A DNA stretch of 64,000 bases from Mycoplasma yeatsii (GTDB lineage: Bacteria > Bacillota_I > Bacilli_A > Mycoplasmatales > Mycoplasmataceae), in assembly GCF_030815295.1 (NCBI RefSeq), contig NZ_JAUSWP010000004.1; one strand, written 5' to 3'. The position numbers and the translations under genes were made by a program. The notes under the pieces were generated by a model. The model did no database searches and had not been told where the DNA came from. It saw nothing but the letters and a program-made list of their open reading frames with translations. This document shows positions 9,139 to 19,582 of the stretch, piece by piece (position 1 is the first letter of the stretch; each line of letters begins with the position of its first letter).

Positions 9139-10059
9139 ATGAGAAAAAATGATATTTTAATATATAAATATTTTCACAATTGAATAAACGTTTATAAAAG
9201 AGGTTCTATTAGAAATGTTAGTTTTAAGAAATATGAATTAACACTAGATTGAATTATAAAATTAGCACCAGAAATTAAAATGTGTGATCTTGACAGAACA
9301 ACGTATCAAAAGATAATAAATGATTATGCAAAAACACACGAAAGACAAACTACAATGGATTTTCATCATCATTTAAAAAGTTGTTTACTTGATGCTTTTG
9401 ATGAAGGTTTACTAGATAAAGATCCAACAAGAAAAGTTGTTATAAAAGGTAAAGCTGCAAAACCAAAAAAAATTAAATTTTTAAGTAGTTTTGAATTGCA
9501 ATTACTTTTCAAGCAATTAAAACTTACTGATAAATTAAATTTTGATTGACTTATATTTTTAATAGCAAAAACTGGTATGAGATTTTCAGAAGCTATTGCT
9601 TTAACTCCTGAAGATTTTGATTTTTCTAAACAATTATTAAATGTTTCGAAAACATGAAATTATAAAGAAAATGGCGGTTTTTTACCAACTAAAAACAAAT
9701 CTTCTATCAGGAAAATTCAGTTAGATTGACAAACTGTTTCTAGGTTTGCATCGCTAATTCAAAATTTAGAAAAAGATAAGCCAATATTTATTTTTAAAGA
9801 TAAAATATTTAACTCTACAATTAATGACACATTAGCAAGAAGATGTAAAAAAGCTAATGTTCCAGTTATTAGCATTCATGGTCTAAGACACACTCATGCA
9901 TCTATTTTATTGTATGCGGGTGTATCAATAGCTTCTGTTGCTAAAAGATTAGGACATTCTAGTATGAATACTACTGAACGAATTTATTTACATATTATTA
10001 ATGAACTAGAGAACAAAGATTTAGATCTTGTTATGAGATCTATATCTACATTAAATTAA
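9139..10059 (+). CDS. Tyrosine site-specific recombinase
   Basis: A 306-residue integrase of the XerC/XerD type. The N-terminal SAM-like core-binding region (residues about 10-95) is followed by the catalytic domain. Catalytic residues are visible in order: Arg in AKTGMRFSEA, HGLRHTHAS for His-x-x-Arg, LGHSS for the second His and TERIYLH for the tyrosine. The start ATG at 9139 follows a perfect AGGAGG; four TGA codons are read as Trp. It stands between the silent hsdS units and hsdR, inside the segment that would invert if the array recombined with hsdS. Recombinases in this position (HvsR of M. pulmonis, PsrA/CreX of streptococci) shuffle hsdS domains, and that is the likely role here. A general XerC role is less likely given the position. 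Confidence is high for the family and fair for the role. Confidence 0.92.
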
Positions 10060-10086
10060 TTTTTAAAAGATATTACCCACGCAAAA

Positions 10087-10109
10087 AAACGTCACTTTAA
10101 GTGGCGTTT
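10087..10109. terminator. Bidirectional terminator between recombinase and hsdR
   Basis: AAACGTCACTT and AAGTGGCGTTT form a stem with AT-rich flanks on both sides. It serves the convergent recombinase (rightward) and hsdR (leftward) genes. Confidence 0.75.
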
Positions 10110-10119
10110 ATTTGAGTTA

Positions 10120-13100
10120 TTAAATTAATATTTTTGATTTTTTTCTTTGTTGTTCAATAAAGTCTTTAACATATTTTCTAAACTTAATTTGCTTTATTTT
10201 AAATAAAGGTGTGTTGAATTCATTTGATAAAATTCTTTTAACTTGGTCAGTTAATTTATCTTTACATAAATTATCTAATCTTCCATTAGAATTTATATTA
10301 TCATCCGAATTAATTATATTTTTTAATTCAGTTATATCCAAATTCATTTTTTCAGCAAAATTTTGGATTTGTTGTTCATTTTCTTTATTAACTTCTTGTC
10401 TAACATATTGTCATAAACTAAATTCATTAACATCATAAACTGAATTTGATGAAATTAATAAATGTACACCTTTTTTAGCAAAATCTTGATATTGTTTTGG
10501 GAATTTATAAACTTCTTTTAATAATTTCTCTTTTAATTTATCACGTCTTGTTTGTAATTGTGTGATTTCTTGATTATCTGTTTCAAATTTTAAAGTATTA
10601 TTAATATCACGTATTTCTATAGCTAAACTTCTGATATATTTATCATCAACATAAATAAATCATGACGAATTATCGACATTAGCCAATTCAATTAAAATAT
10701 CTACTTGACCTGGCTTTGGTGATACTGAATCGAATTTTGTAAAATCAATTTCCTTCATTCTTGTGTTAATTAGTTGAAACTCATCTTTAGTCATAGATAT
10801 TTTTTTAGGTTCATCTTCTCATTTAAAATCAAGAATTTGAGCACAGTTTAAATTTTTTCTTAATTCTTGATAATGATGTAATAATTTTTTAGCATCATCT
10901 TCTGAAATGTTTTCTTGATCTGGAATTGTTTCAAATTCAGGGTAATTTCAAGATTTAAAAATCTCTTTAATTTCATTAAATGATTTATCAACTCTTGAAC
11001 AAAACATCTCTAAACTTTTAGGTTCAGCCATAGCAGGATCAACTCCTGCATAAAGCTCTAAAGCTTCATCCATATTTCATCTCATTAAACTTGGTTGTCT
11101 ATAAAAAATTACATTACCATAAGGTTTATTTGACGATTTTATAGTTCTATTTGTTCTAGAAATAGCTTGAATTAAATGTTCATATTCTAAAGTTTTATCA
11201 AAATACACTGTATTGATATATTTAGAATCGAAACCAGTTAATAATTGATTAACAACAATTAAAAGATCTAATTTCTTTTCATTATCTATGTTAATATATG
11301 GATCTTTTTGAGCCAGTCTTCTTTGTATATCTTCTTTAAAAATAACATGATCTTTTTGATTTTCGATATTAAAATTAGTATTAAAATCTTTATTATATTT
11401 TGTAATAATTCTTTTAACTGCATCTGATTTTGCTAAGCCCTTAGAAACATCGGTTGATTCTTCTGTTATATCTATACTAGGATCAAATAAAGCACTAAAT
11501 TTTAAATCGAATTTTCTATTTTTAGTTTCACTTTCAAAAAAATCAAAATACTCAATTGCATCTTTAATAGAAGAAGTTGCTAAAATTGCACTAAATTTTC
11601 TATTAGAGCTTTTGTTATTTCACCTATTTAAAATATCATTAACAACTTCTTGTTTTAGTTGTTGTTGTTCTTGATTATTTATTAGTGTAAATAAATCTTT
11701 TTCAAATTTTAATATGTGTTTATTTTTATCATGAAATGAATTTTTTATTTTCTCTAAATCATTTCATGCATATTCACTATAAGAATTATTTGTTTTTTCA
11801 TAATGTTTCAATTCATCTATAAAAGGTAATAAAACTTTTTCGATATATCTGTATTCACAGTTAAAAGAAAGAACTTTTTTGTCATTAATACCTTCCTTCA
11901 TTGTGTATTTATGAAGTAATTCACCAAAATTTTCTTGAGTTGTTAAATCATTTTTAGCATTTTCTTTTCGAATTGGTGTTCCTGTAAAACCAAACATTAC
12001 TGAATTATAAATATTTTCAGTAATGTTTTTATACATTTCACCAAAAGTTGTTCTGTGTGCTTCGTCAAAGATAAATACAATTCGTTTTTTTGATATTTTA
12101 TTTAATGCTTTTTCATAATTTTCTTTATCTACTCTTGATTGTTTATGAATAGAAGTAATAATAAGTTTTTGTTTTACAGACTCAGTAGTTAACTGTTTAA
12201 CTAAATCATTAGTTGAGGTTACTTCACAAACATCAATTTCACTTGATGAATTAAAATGTTTAAAAGCATTTTTTGTTTGAATTCCAAGTTCAATTCTATC
12301 AACAACAAATAATACAACATCTGCTTGATTTCATTCTAATAAAAGTGTTGCAAGTTTAAAGCTGGTTAAAGTTTTACCAGATCCAGTTGAGTGTCAAATA
12401 TGACCCCCTTTAACACTTTTTAAACTTTTTTCTTTAAAAAATTCACCTTTAAAAAATTTATCTTGAATTTTATTAACTGCATGAACTTGATAACTTCTTA
12501 ATACTTTTAAATTATTATCACTACTGTCGGCAATTGTATAATCTGATATCATTCTATGTGCTGCTGGAATACTTAAAAATTGTTTAATTAAATCAAGTCA
12601 ATGAGTGATTGGATTATTATCTACATCAGTTCATTTTAAAAACTTATCTTCTACTATATCTTTGTAATTGTTGACATTTGGCATATATACCATTTCATTT
12701 GGCTTCATTGCAACTATAACTTGAACTAATTTAAAAATACCTTTATAAAAACCTAACTTCGAGTAATTTTGTATTTGGAAAATTGCTTTTTGTAGATCAG
12801 TATTAGTGTTTTTTAACTCAATATGAATTAAAGGCATTCCATTGAATAACAACATTAAATCAGCTCTTTTTTCACCATCAATAGTATCTGTACTTACTTG
12901 TCTTGCGATTTGATAAACATTGTTACCAGCATTAATATCGTGTCTGTAAAAAATTCTTAAATTAACTTCTTTACCAAGTTTATCTTCATCTAATTTGTTT
13001 GTTCTTGTTATTCCTATAAATTCTCCAGTTATTAAAACATTAGAATCAACAAATGTATTACATTTTTTAATTTGATTAAGAACTTGTTCCATTTCATCAT

Positions 13101-13308
13101 CAGATAAAGATATACCATTTAAAATATCTTTATTATTTTCAAATAAAATGTTTTTTCAGTTTTGAATAAGTTGGTCTTCTGTTACATTATTTAAAACAAT
13201 ATCATAGTTTTTTGATAAGTTTTTAGGGTCAATGAAACCTTTTCAACCATACTCTTGTAAACTATTAACTATTGCTTTTTCAAATTCTTGTTCATTAGCA
13301 AAAAACAT
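10120..13308 (-). CDS. hsdR: Type I restriction enzyme, endonuclease subunit
   Basis: A 1,062-residue HsdR, the motor and nuclease of the R2M2S complex that translocates and cuts unmodified DNA. The N-terminal PD-(D/E)xK nuclease core is seen as KRADLMLLFNG followed by IHIELKNT. The SF2 helicase follows: Walker A WHSTGSGKTLTS, DEAH box FIFDEAHRTT, motif III FGFTGTPI, and motif VI QAISRTNR. The C-terminal helical part ends KSKILI. Many Trp are TGA; no stop interrupts the gene. The ATG at 13308 lies 8 bases after the hsdS stop, with AGGAGG overlapping that stop, so translation is likely coupled. Gene order hsdM-hsdS-hsdR is a single leftward operon. It would be turned around if the hsdS cassettes recombined by inversion. 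Confidence 0.95.
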
Positions 13309-13316
13309 AATTCCTC

Positions 13317-14531
13317 CTATACAAACATCTTATCTAATAGTGTATTTTTTGTATTTTTTAACAGTTCTAACTTACGCTGATGAAGGGTGATTAGTGAATC
13401 TAGGTTGGAAAATAGAGATGATATTTTATATTGTTCATCTATATTTGATGCGATTGTTAATTCTATGCTTGACATAACATTATTCATCAATTTAGGATTA
13501 CCAACTTTAGTTACATGTTTATAAGCAACTTTAGAAAGAGATAATGACAAATAAAGGTTAGGTGTAAAATGTTTTCTAGATAGTATTCCACATACATTTG
13601 TTGCATAAAATCTACCCTCTCTGTAATATACAGTACCAGCATTAGCTCCATCGGTAGTTCATGTTATAGAGTTAGAATTTAGAAAATTATTGTAGTAACC
13701 TAATAATCCATTATTTGTTGTTTGAGAAGAATATATAGGATATATGTATTCACCAAATTTATTGTTATAAATATGTTTCTTTGGAACGACATAACCCCTG
13801 CCAACCTCAAACATATCCCGCACTTTTCACTGTTCTCAAGCGTTAGTAAATTCCTTAAATCTGATACTTGGAAATTGTGATTTTTCATCACAAAACATCT
13901 TTTCAAGAAGTCTATTTTTTGTGTTTTTTAACAAAATTAACTTCCGCTGATGAAGGGTGATTAGTGAATCTAAGTGTCTAAAAGTCTTTGATATTTTTGA
14001 TTGTTCATTAATATTTGGAAAAATAACTTTTAAAGATTCAAATTCAGGTTTACCTAACACAAATCGTTGAACACCTTTAGCTAGTAAAGACGCTTGCTTT
14101 TTAAAATAATTTGTATCAAATAAATAATCTGGAAATAAACTATAAAAAATATTTTGATTAGGTCTATATCTTATTAAATGATAAGAAAATAGTGTATTTT
14201 GCAAGGTTTCTTCTATTACTTTTGAATGAGCAATATCATCAGCAGTTTCTGATGAAGGGGTAAATAGAACATCATTTTTTAAAATAGAGCACTCGTTAAT
14301 TTGTTTTTTGGATGCTGTAACTCTCATTAGTTTATTGATATTTTTGGAAGTAATTATCATTTTATTGTAAACATCCATATAGTTAATTAGATTTATAAAC
14401 TGCTCATTATTTCTTATTATTTTATCAACACTACTAGATTTAAAAACACCCAGATTCCCCAACTTTTCCTGTTCTCAAGCGTTAGTAAATTCCTTAAATC
14501 TAATCTTTGGAAATAACTCATTTTGCTTCAT
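13317..14531 (-). CDS. hsdS: Type I restriction-modification specificity subunit (expressed copy)
   Basis: A 404-residue HsdS with two target-recognition domains, the subunit that sets the DNA sequence recognised by both the methyltransferase and the restriction complex. It is an internal duplication: each half runs FPxIRFKEFTNAWEQ, a variable domain, then LDSLITLHQRKL and a KNTKN helix ending EKMF or DKMF. Domain 1 (VFKSSSVDKI ... ) follows the junction GAGAACAGGAAAAGTTGGGG; domain 2 (YPIYSSQTTNNGLLGYY) follows GAGAACAGTGAAAAGT. The start ATG (MKQNELFPKIRF) overlaps the end of hsdM by a few bases with AGGAGG inside hsdM. The same junctions occur inverted in the silent units at 6930-9125, so the sequence type of either domain is likely to vary in the population. 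Confidence 0.95.
13375..13408 (-). repeat. Recombination repeat, 3' junction of hsdS slot 2
   Basis: On the minus strand this reads AGATTCACTAATCACCCTTC then ATCAGCG, encoding DSLITLHQR. The same DNA occurs at 13945-13972 in this gene and, in opposite orientation, at the end of silent units A-D (about 7425, 7974, 8533, 9093). It is conserved at base level, including synonymous sites, as expected of a crossover site. Confidence 0.8.
13825..13845 (-). repeat. Recombination junction, class 2
   Basis: Minus strand GAGAACAGTGAAAAGT, directly before the second target-recognition domain. Inverted copies begin silent units A (6945), B (7537) and D (8656). Confidence 0.8.
13945..13972 (-). repeat. 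Recombination repeat, 3' junction of hsdS slot 1
   Basis: Second copy of the LDSLITLHQR-coding repeat, at the end of domain 1. It differs from the slot 2 copy only at its edges (CTTAGATTC before, CGGAAG after). Confidence 0.8.
14457..14482 (-). repeat. Recombination junction, class 1
   Basis: Minus strand GAGAACAGGAAAAGTTGGGG, directly before the first target-recognition domain. The only other copy in the window is at the start of silent unit C (8095). Confidence 0.8.
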
Positions 14532-14532
14532 T

Positions 14533-17220
14533 TTAATTTCCTCCTAGAATTTTAATTAATTCATTAACAGCTCTCATATCACTTTCTTCACCTGTTAAAT
14601 CTTTTAATAAATTTAACAATTCTTTTTCACTATTTAAAATTTGATTATTAATATCATCTAAAGTATCTTCATATTTTTTAGATAATAATTCAAATTTAGA
14701 AACATAACTATCAATTATATGAATTGGTTTTTGTTCGAATGTTTTAATAATATTTTCAAGTCACTTAATTATTAATAATTCATAAAATTCGTTCCCAGTT
14801 AAACTTAAATATTTATTATATGAATCATTTATTAATTGTTTGTTAGTTAAATTAAATGTTGCTTTAATTCCTTTTTGTTTTTCATATAAGTTAAAAACTT
14901 GAATTATTTTATCTTCTAAAGATTCTTGTTCAATAACTTGTTTAGATTTTTTAATAGATTTTGCTAATTTTTCTATACCTTCTTTAATGAATTTTTCTTT
15001 TTCAAAATCATAGATTTCATCAGTTTTATCTTCCTCATCTATTAAACTTAAAACATTTTCAATTTCACTATTAATTTCTTCTAATTGTTCTTGTTGCAGA
15101 CTTAAAGAATTGTAAATATCTTTAAAATATTTATTTTTAATAAATCTAGGATCTAAAATAGTTGAATTTCAATCTTTTACTATTAGATCTTCAGTTTTCT
15201 TTTTAGATTCTCAAGTTGCTGTTGATTCATCTTTTAATATTTCTAAGTGAATATTTTGTTTAATGTCATTTTGTTTATCATTGTCATTATAGTATTTTGA
15301 AATTAATTCTATGTTTTCTTTAATAACATCAAAATTATTAATAATAATTTGATATAGATCGTATTTATCTGTTAAATCTATATCATCTACTTTGTTAAAA
15401 ATATAGTCAGTAAGTGATTTTTCTAATTCAGTTATATTAATGTTTTTAATATCATCAAGTGATGGTATTAAAGTTTTAAAATGATTTAAAAAGTTAGTTG
15501 ATAATTGTTTGAATTGATCTATATATGTTATTACATGATCATCTGAATATATAGTATCTCTTATTTGATCTTGATCGATTTTTAAATCTAAATAATTATT
15601 TTCATTTAATTTAAATAATTTGTCTTTAATATTTTCAAAGACATTAAAGAAATTGTTGTAATTATCTAATTCTTGTTTACTTATTCCACCAATCATTAGT
15701 GAATGAAGATCATATTGTTCTTGTTTTTTAAAGTTATCAATATATCTTGAAATATTTAAATTAAAATCATTTTCTTTGATTTCATCGTATTGAACAATTC
15801 TTGAGAATTTTTCCACTTCAATTCTATTGTTTACAACATCTGCGATTTTTTTAATTTGCGATTGACTAAATTTATTATTTTTACCTTCTTTTATATAAAG
15901 TTGAGAAGCATCTACAAATAAAATGTCACTAGTTGTCCTGTCTTTTTTTAGAATCATTATAATCGTTGGAATCCCTGTCCCAAAAAACATATTAGAAGGC
16001 AATCCTATAATAGTGTCAATTTGCCTTTTTTCTACAAGTCTTTGACGAATTTGTTTTTCTGAATTACCTCTAAATAAAACCCCATGAGGTAAAACAATAG
16101 CCATAATCCCTTCTTTATCAACATGATATAAATCATGTAATAAGAAAGCATAATCCGCTTTTGCTTTAGGAGCTATTCCATATTCTCTATAACGAGAATC
16201 TCCTTCATGAGCTGTTGGATTTCATTGTTGAGAATAAGGTGGGTTTGAAACAACAGCATCAACAGTCAAACGTCTATATGTACTTATATCATCATTTTCA
16301 AACATAGGTCAATCTTGTTCTAGTGTATCTCCCCTTCTTACATGTATTTCAGAAGGGTTGATATTTCTCATTATCAGATTCATTCTAGTCAAGTTGAATG
16401 TTTCAGATTTAAGTTCTTGAGCATAATAAGTTACAGGAGAAGAACCTTTATTGTATTTTTTAAATTCATCACCAATATTTAAAAGTAAAGAACCAGAACC
16501 ACTAGTTGGATCATAAACACTTATTGTTTTTTTATTTCTTAAATGATAAGCAACGATTGTAGACATTAATTGTGAAACTTCATGTGGGGTGTAAAATTCC
16601 CCTGCTTTTTTACCAGCACTTGAAGCAAATTGAGCAATTAAATACTCATAAATAAATCCTAAAAGATCGTAATCTTGACTTGTTGTTGGGATTTTATTCA
16701 TTGTATCAAGTAAGTTATTAATTGTTTGTTTTTGTTCTGTTGAATTATTTCCTAATTTATTTAATTCTTTTTCAAAAATAGAAAAAATTCCTTTAAATAA
16801 ATACTCATATTTTTCATTGATACTTGCACTAAAATCATTAAAAGCTGTTTGAAAAGATTGGATATCAAATTTATTTTTATTTTCTATTCAAGAATTAAAT
16901 AAATTTTTATATTCTATAAAATAACCATTTGCATCAATGCAACTTTGTCTTATTTCTTCAATTTCTTCAACACTTTCTAAAGTTGTGTTTTCATCAAATT
17001 CAAAATTTGAAAAATCAAATTTATTATCTAAGTATTGTAAATCACTTTCTCAAATACCATTTGATAGTAATCAATTTGTTTGTTTTTCACATAAAAATTT
17101 ATATAAAAGCATTCCTAAAATATAATCTTTATATTCGTGAGCTTCTAAATTTTTTCTTAATTTATTAGCTGATTCTCATATAATACTTGCTAATTTTTGT
17201 TTTGTTATCTTATTAGACAT
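14533..17220 (-). CDS. hsdM: Type I restriction-modification DNA methyltransferase subunit
   Basis: An 895-residue HsdM that methylates adenine at the site chosen by HsdS. The N-terminal HsdM_N domain (SIIWESANKLRKNLEA, EYKDYILGMLLYKFL) is followed by the SAM-dependent methyltransferase core: AGEFYTPHEVSQLM, motif I DPTSGSGSLLLN, and the catalytic motif IV NPPYS (VVSNPPYSQQW). Then GIMAIVLPHGVLFRG and IIGLPSNMFFGTGIPT follow. It is longer than the common 500-550 residue HsdM because of a long helical C-terminal region that begins after KDWNSTILDPRF. The ATG at 17220 has only a weak ribosome site. It is the first gene of the leftward hsdM-hsdS-hsdR operon and overlaps no neighbour upstream; the 212 bases before it separate it from the divergent broken NTPase gene and must hold its promoter. 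Confidence 0.95.
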
Positions 17221-17432
17221 AATAACCCTTTCTAAAATGTATTCATTTATATTTAATTATAATATCAACAGTTTTTATTTAACAAGTTATAACATATACA
17301 TTAGAAAATAATAATAAAAATAAATCATTTAGATTTTTACAAAATTAATAATGTCTATTAAAATTTTGTTAATATTATTCAGTTATTAGTAAATCATAAT
17401 AAAACAATAAATATAAGAAAGGAATTAAATAA

Positions 17433-19184
17433 ATGGCAGATAATTTAGAAAATGTAATTAAACTTTATTCACTAGCTCCAGAAGCACTAGATAATGAAGA
17501 AACACCATATGAAAAACACTTAAATGAAGTTTTAGATCCCACAAAAGAATCAATAAAAAATATAGCAATATCTGGTCCTTATGGTTCTGGTAAAAGCACA
17601 ATATGAAATACATATGTAAAAAATAAAGAAATAAAAAATATTATTAATGTATCATTAGCTAAATATTACATAATAGATCAAAAAGAAGAAAAGAAAGATG
17701 TTGAAAATAGTATTAAGTTGCTTGAAAATAGATTAGAAAGACAAATAATTAATCAAATAATTTCTCAAATAGATCCAAAATTAATACCTCTATATAAAAA
17801 CAAAATTAAAGAACATAAAAGTAAAAAAGAATTAATCCCAAGTTGTATTATAAGTGCCTTTTTAATATTAGGAATACTCGGTTTTGCTTCTCTAAACATT
17901 TTCTCTTCAATAATAGATAATAAAAAATTCTTAATCCCAATATTAATTACAGCATTTACTTTTTTTATTTTAGTTCCTATTTGTTTTTGAATATGAAAGA
18001 GTCTGAAAAATATACGTTTACTATAAAGGAAATTGATCTCAAAGGTTTAAAAAGTAATTTAAACGAAAATGAAGATAAAGGTGAATCAATATTTGAAAAA
18101 GACATTAAAAAAATTATTTACTTGCTGTACCAATCAAAAGCAGATTATGTAGTATTTGAAGACTTAGATAGATATAAAAATATAGATGTTTTTGAAAATC
18201 TTAAACAATTAAACAATTTATTGAATAATTATTGCAAGGTTAAAAATGAAAATAGAGTTGTAAAATTTATCTATATGATTTCTGATGATTTATTTGATAA
18301 GGAAAGTAAAACAAAGTTTTTTGATTTTATATTACCAATTTCTCCTGTTATTGCAGACACAAAAAAAAGTAAATCAAATCACAAACGTTATTAAAGATGT
18401 GATAGAAAATATTGAAGATGAACTTATTTCTAAATTATCAATAAAAATTAATAACATGAGAATATTTAAAAATATTATTAATGAGTACTTAATTTACAAA
18501 GACATTATATCTGCTTCTATGGATCTACAAAATAATAAAGAAAGTAAAAAAGATTTATTTAGCGTTTTGATATTAAAAAACGTTTTCCTAAAGAGTTTTC
18601 TGATTGAAAGAAAGAAAGAGGGATTATCTTCGAATTATTCAGTAAGAGAGAAAAATACATAGAAATATTAAGATACAGGTGAGAATGAGAGTTAAATGAA
18701 TACGAGGATGATAGAAGACAGAAAATAAATAATATGGGGATCAAGGATGAAATATTAGAACTCATTCCAGACTTTGTTGATTTAAATGAAGAACTAGCTG
18801 ATCCAGATTATCCTTATCATGATAAATTAAAATATTGAATAGATCTATGAAAACACGGTAATTACATATGAAGAATTGAAAGAGTTTATCTCACGTAAAC
18901 CAGAAGGAAAAGAAAAATATAAAAACCTATTCAAAATAATTAACAATATATGGAAAGAAAATTTTCACAATGTTGAAAATTTAAAAAATAAAATAAATAA
19001 TGTAGAAAAAATATCTACAAATGTATTGTTAGCTAATATAGATTGAGAAAATTGTGGAGATAATAAACTTAAAATATTTTTTAATAAAATAATTAATGAA
19101 CTTGAAGATTTTAAAATATTAGAATTAATGATAAAAAGTGGAATGATTAATGAAAAACAATATGATTTCATAAAATTTTTATAG
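17433..19184 (+). pseudogene. YobI-like membrane P-loop NTPase, broken copy
   Basis: Relative of the intact NTPase at 4100-6721, with Walker A NIAISGPYGSGKSTIW, hydrophobic segments LIPSCIISAFLILGILGF and FLIPILITAFTFFILV, and Walker B VVFEDLDRYKN. The frame moves near 17990, near 18368 in the A-run of ACAAAAAAAAG, near 18600 after KNVFP, and again around 18640 and 18865. The pieces join into one family-like sequence (QITNVIKDVIENIEDEL, then WEWELNEYEDDRRQ, then LLANIDWENCGDNKL) and end at TAG 19182-19184. The original start MADNLENVIKL is behind AAGGAATT. With five or so frameshifts it is not expected to give a working protein. It mirrors the intact gene across the hsd locus. Confidence 0.8.
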
Positions 19185-19290
19185 ATATAAATGCAAATTA
19201 AGTAGAAAATATAAACTTGAATAGATAAAACTATCTTATGAATTATATGAACCATAATAAGTATAGACTACGTTAGATTTTTCCTTAATA

Positions 19291-19447
19291 TTATTTATTT
19301 GTACTTCTATATAGTTTTGAAATGTCTTCAATTTGAACAGTTATTCCAACTTTTTTAACTAACATAGCTTTTGCTATTGGTGATTCAATTGAAATTAAAT
19401 TTGAAAAATAATCAACTCCGATAGTCAACAATTTTAATTTCTCTCAA
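19291..19447 (-). pseudogene. greA: greA 3' fragment
   Basis: Reading leftward, this encodes LREIKIV, then after a frame change FSNLISIESPIAKAMLVKK and VGITVQIEDISKLYRSTNK before TAA. It matches residues about 100-152 of the intact GreA at 20743-21216 (REIKIV, FSNLISNESPIAKAMLGKK, AGVTVEIKDIAKPY). No N-terminal part is present. It is a truncated duplicate about 1.4 kb from the intact gene, with ald between them, at the right border of the hsd island. Confidence 0.8.
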
Positions 19448-19489
19448 TTTTTATAATCTATGATTTTAATTTTTATAATCTATGATTTT
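19446..19489. repeat. 22-base tandem direct repeat
   Basis: Two abutting copies of AATTTTTATAATCTATGATT plus TT. They lie between the greA fragment and ald. No function is apparent; the ald promoter must be close by. Confidence 0.7.
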
Positions 19490-19582
19490 AATTTGCAAGT
19501 AATGATAAAATAAAGTCGTAAGTGTGAAATATTAATAGTCTAATATTTTATAAATAAAATATGTTTAATCAAGGAGAGGAAT

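Noticed and set aside
9139..10059. Recombinase as the chromosome dimer resolvase XerC
   Set aside because: Its place between the inverted hsdS segments and hsdR, and the shared junctions, fit hsdS shuffling much better; no dif-like site was noticed.
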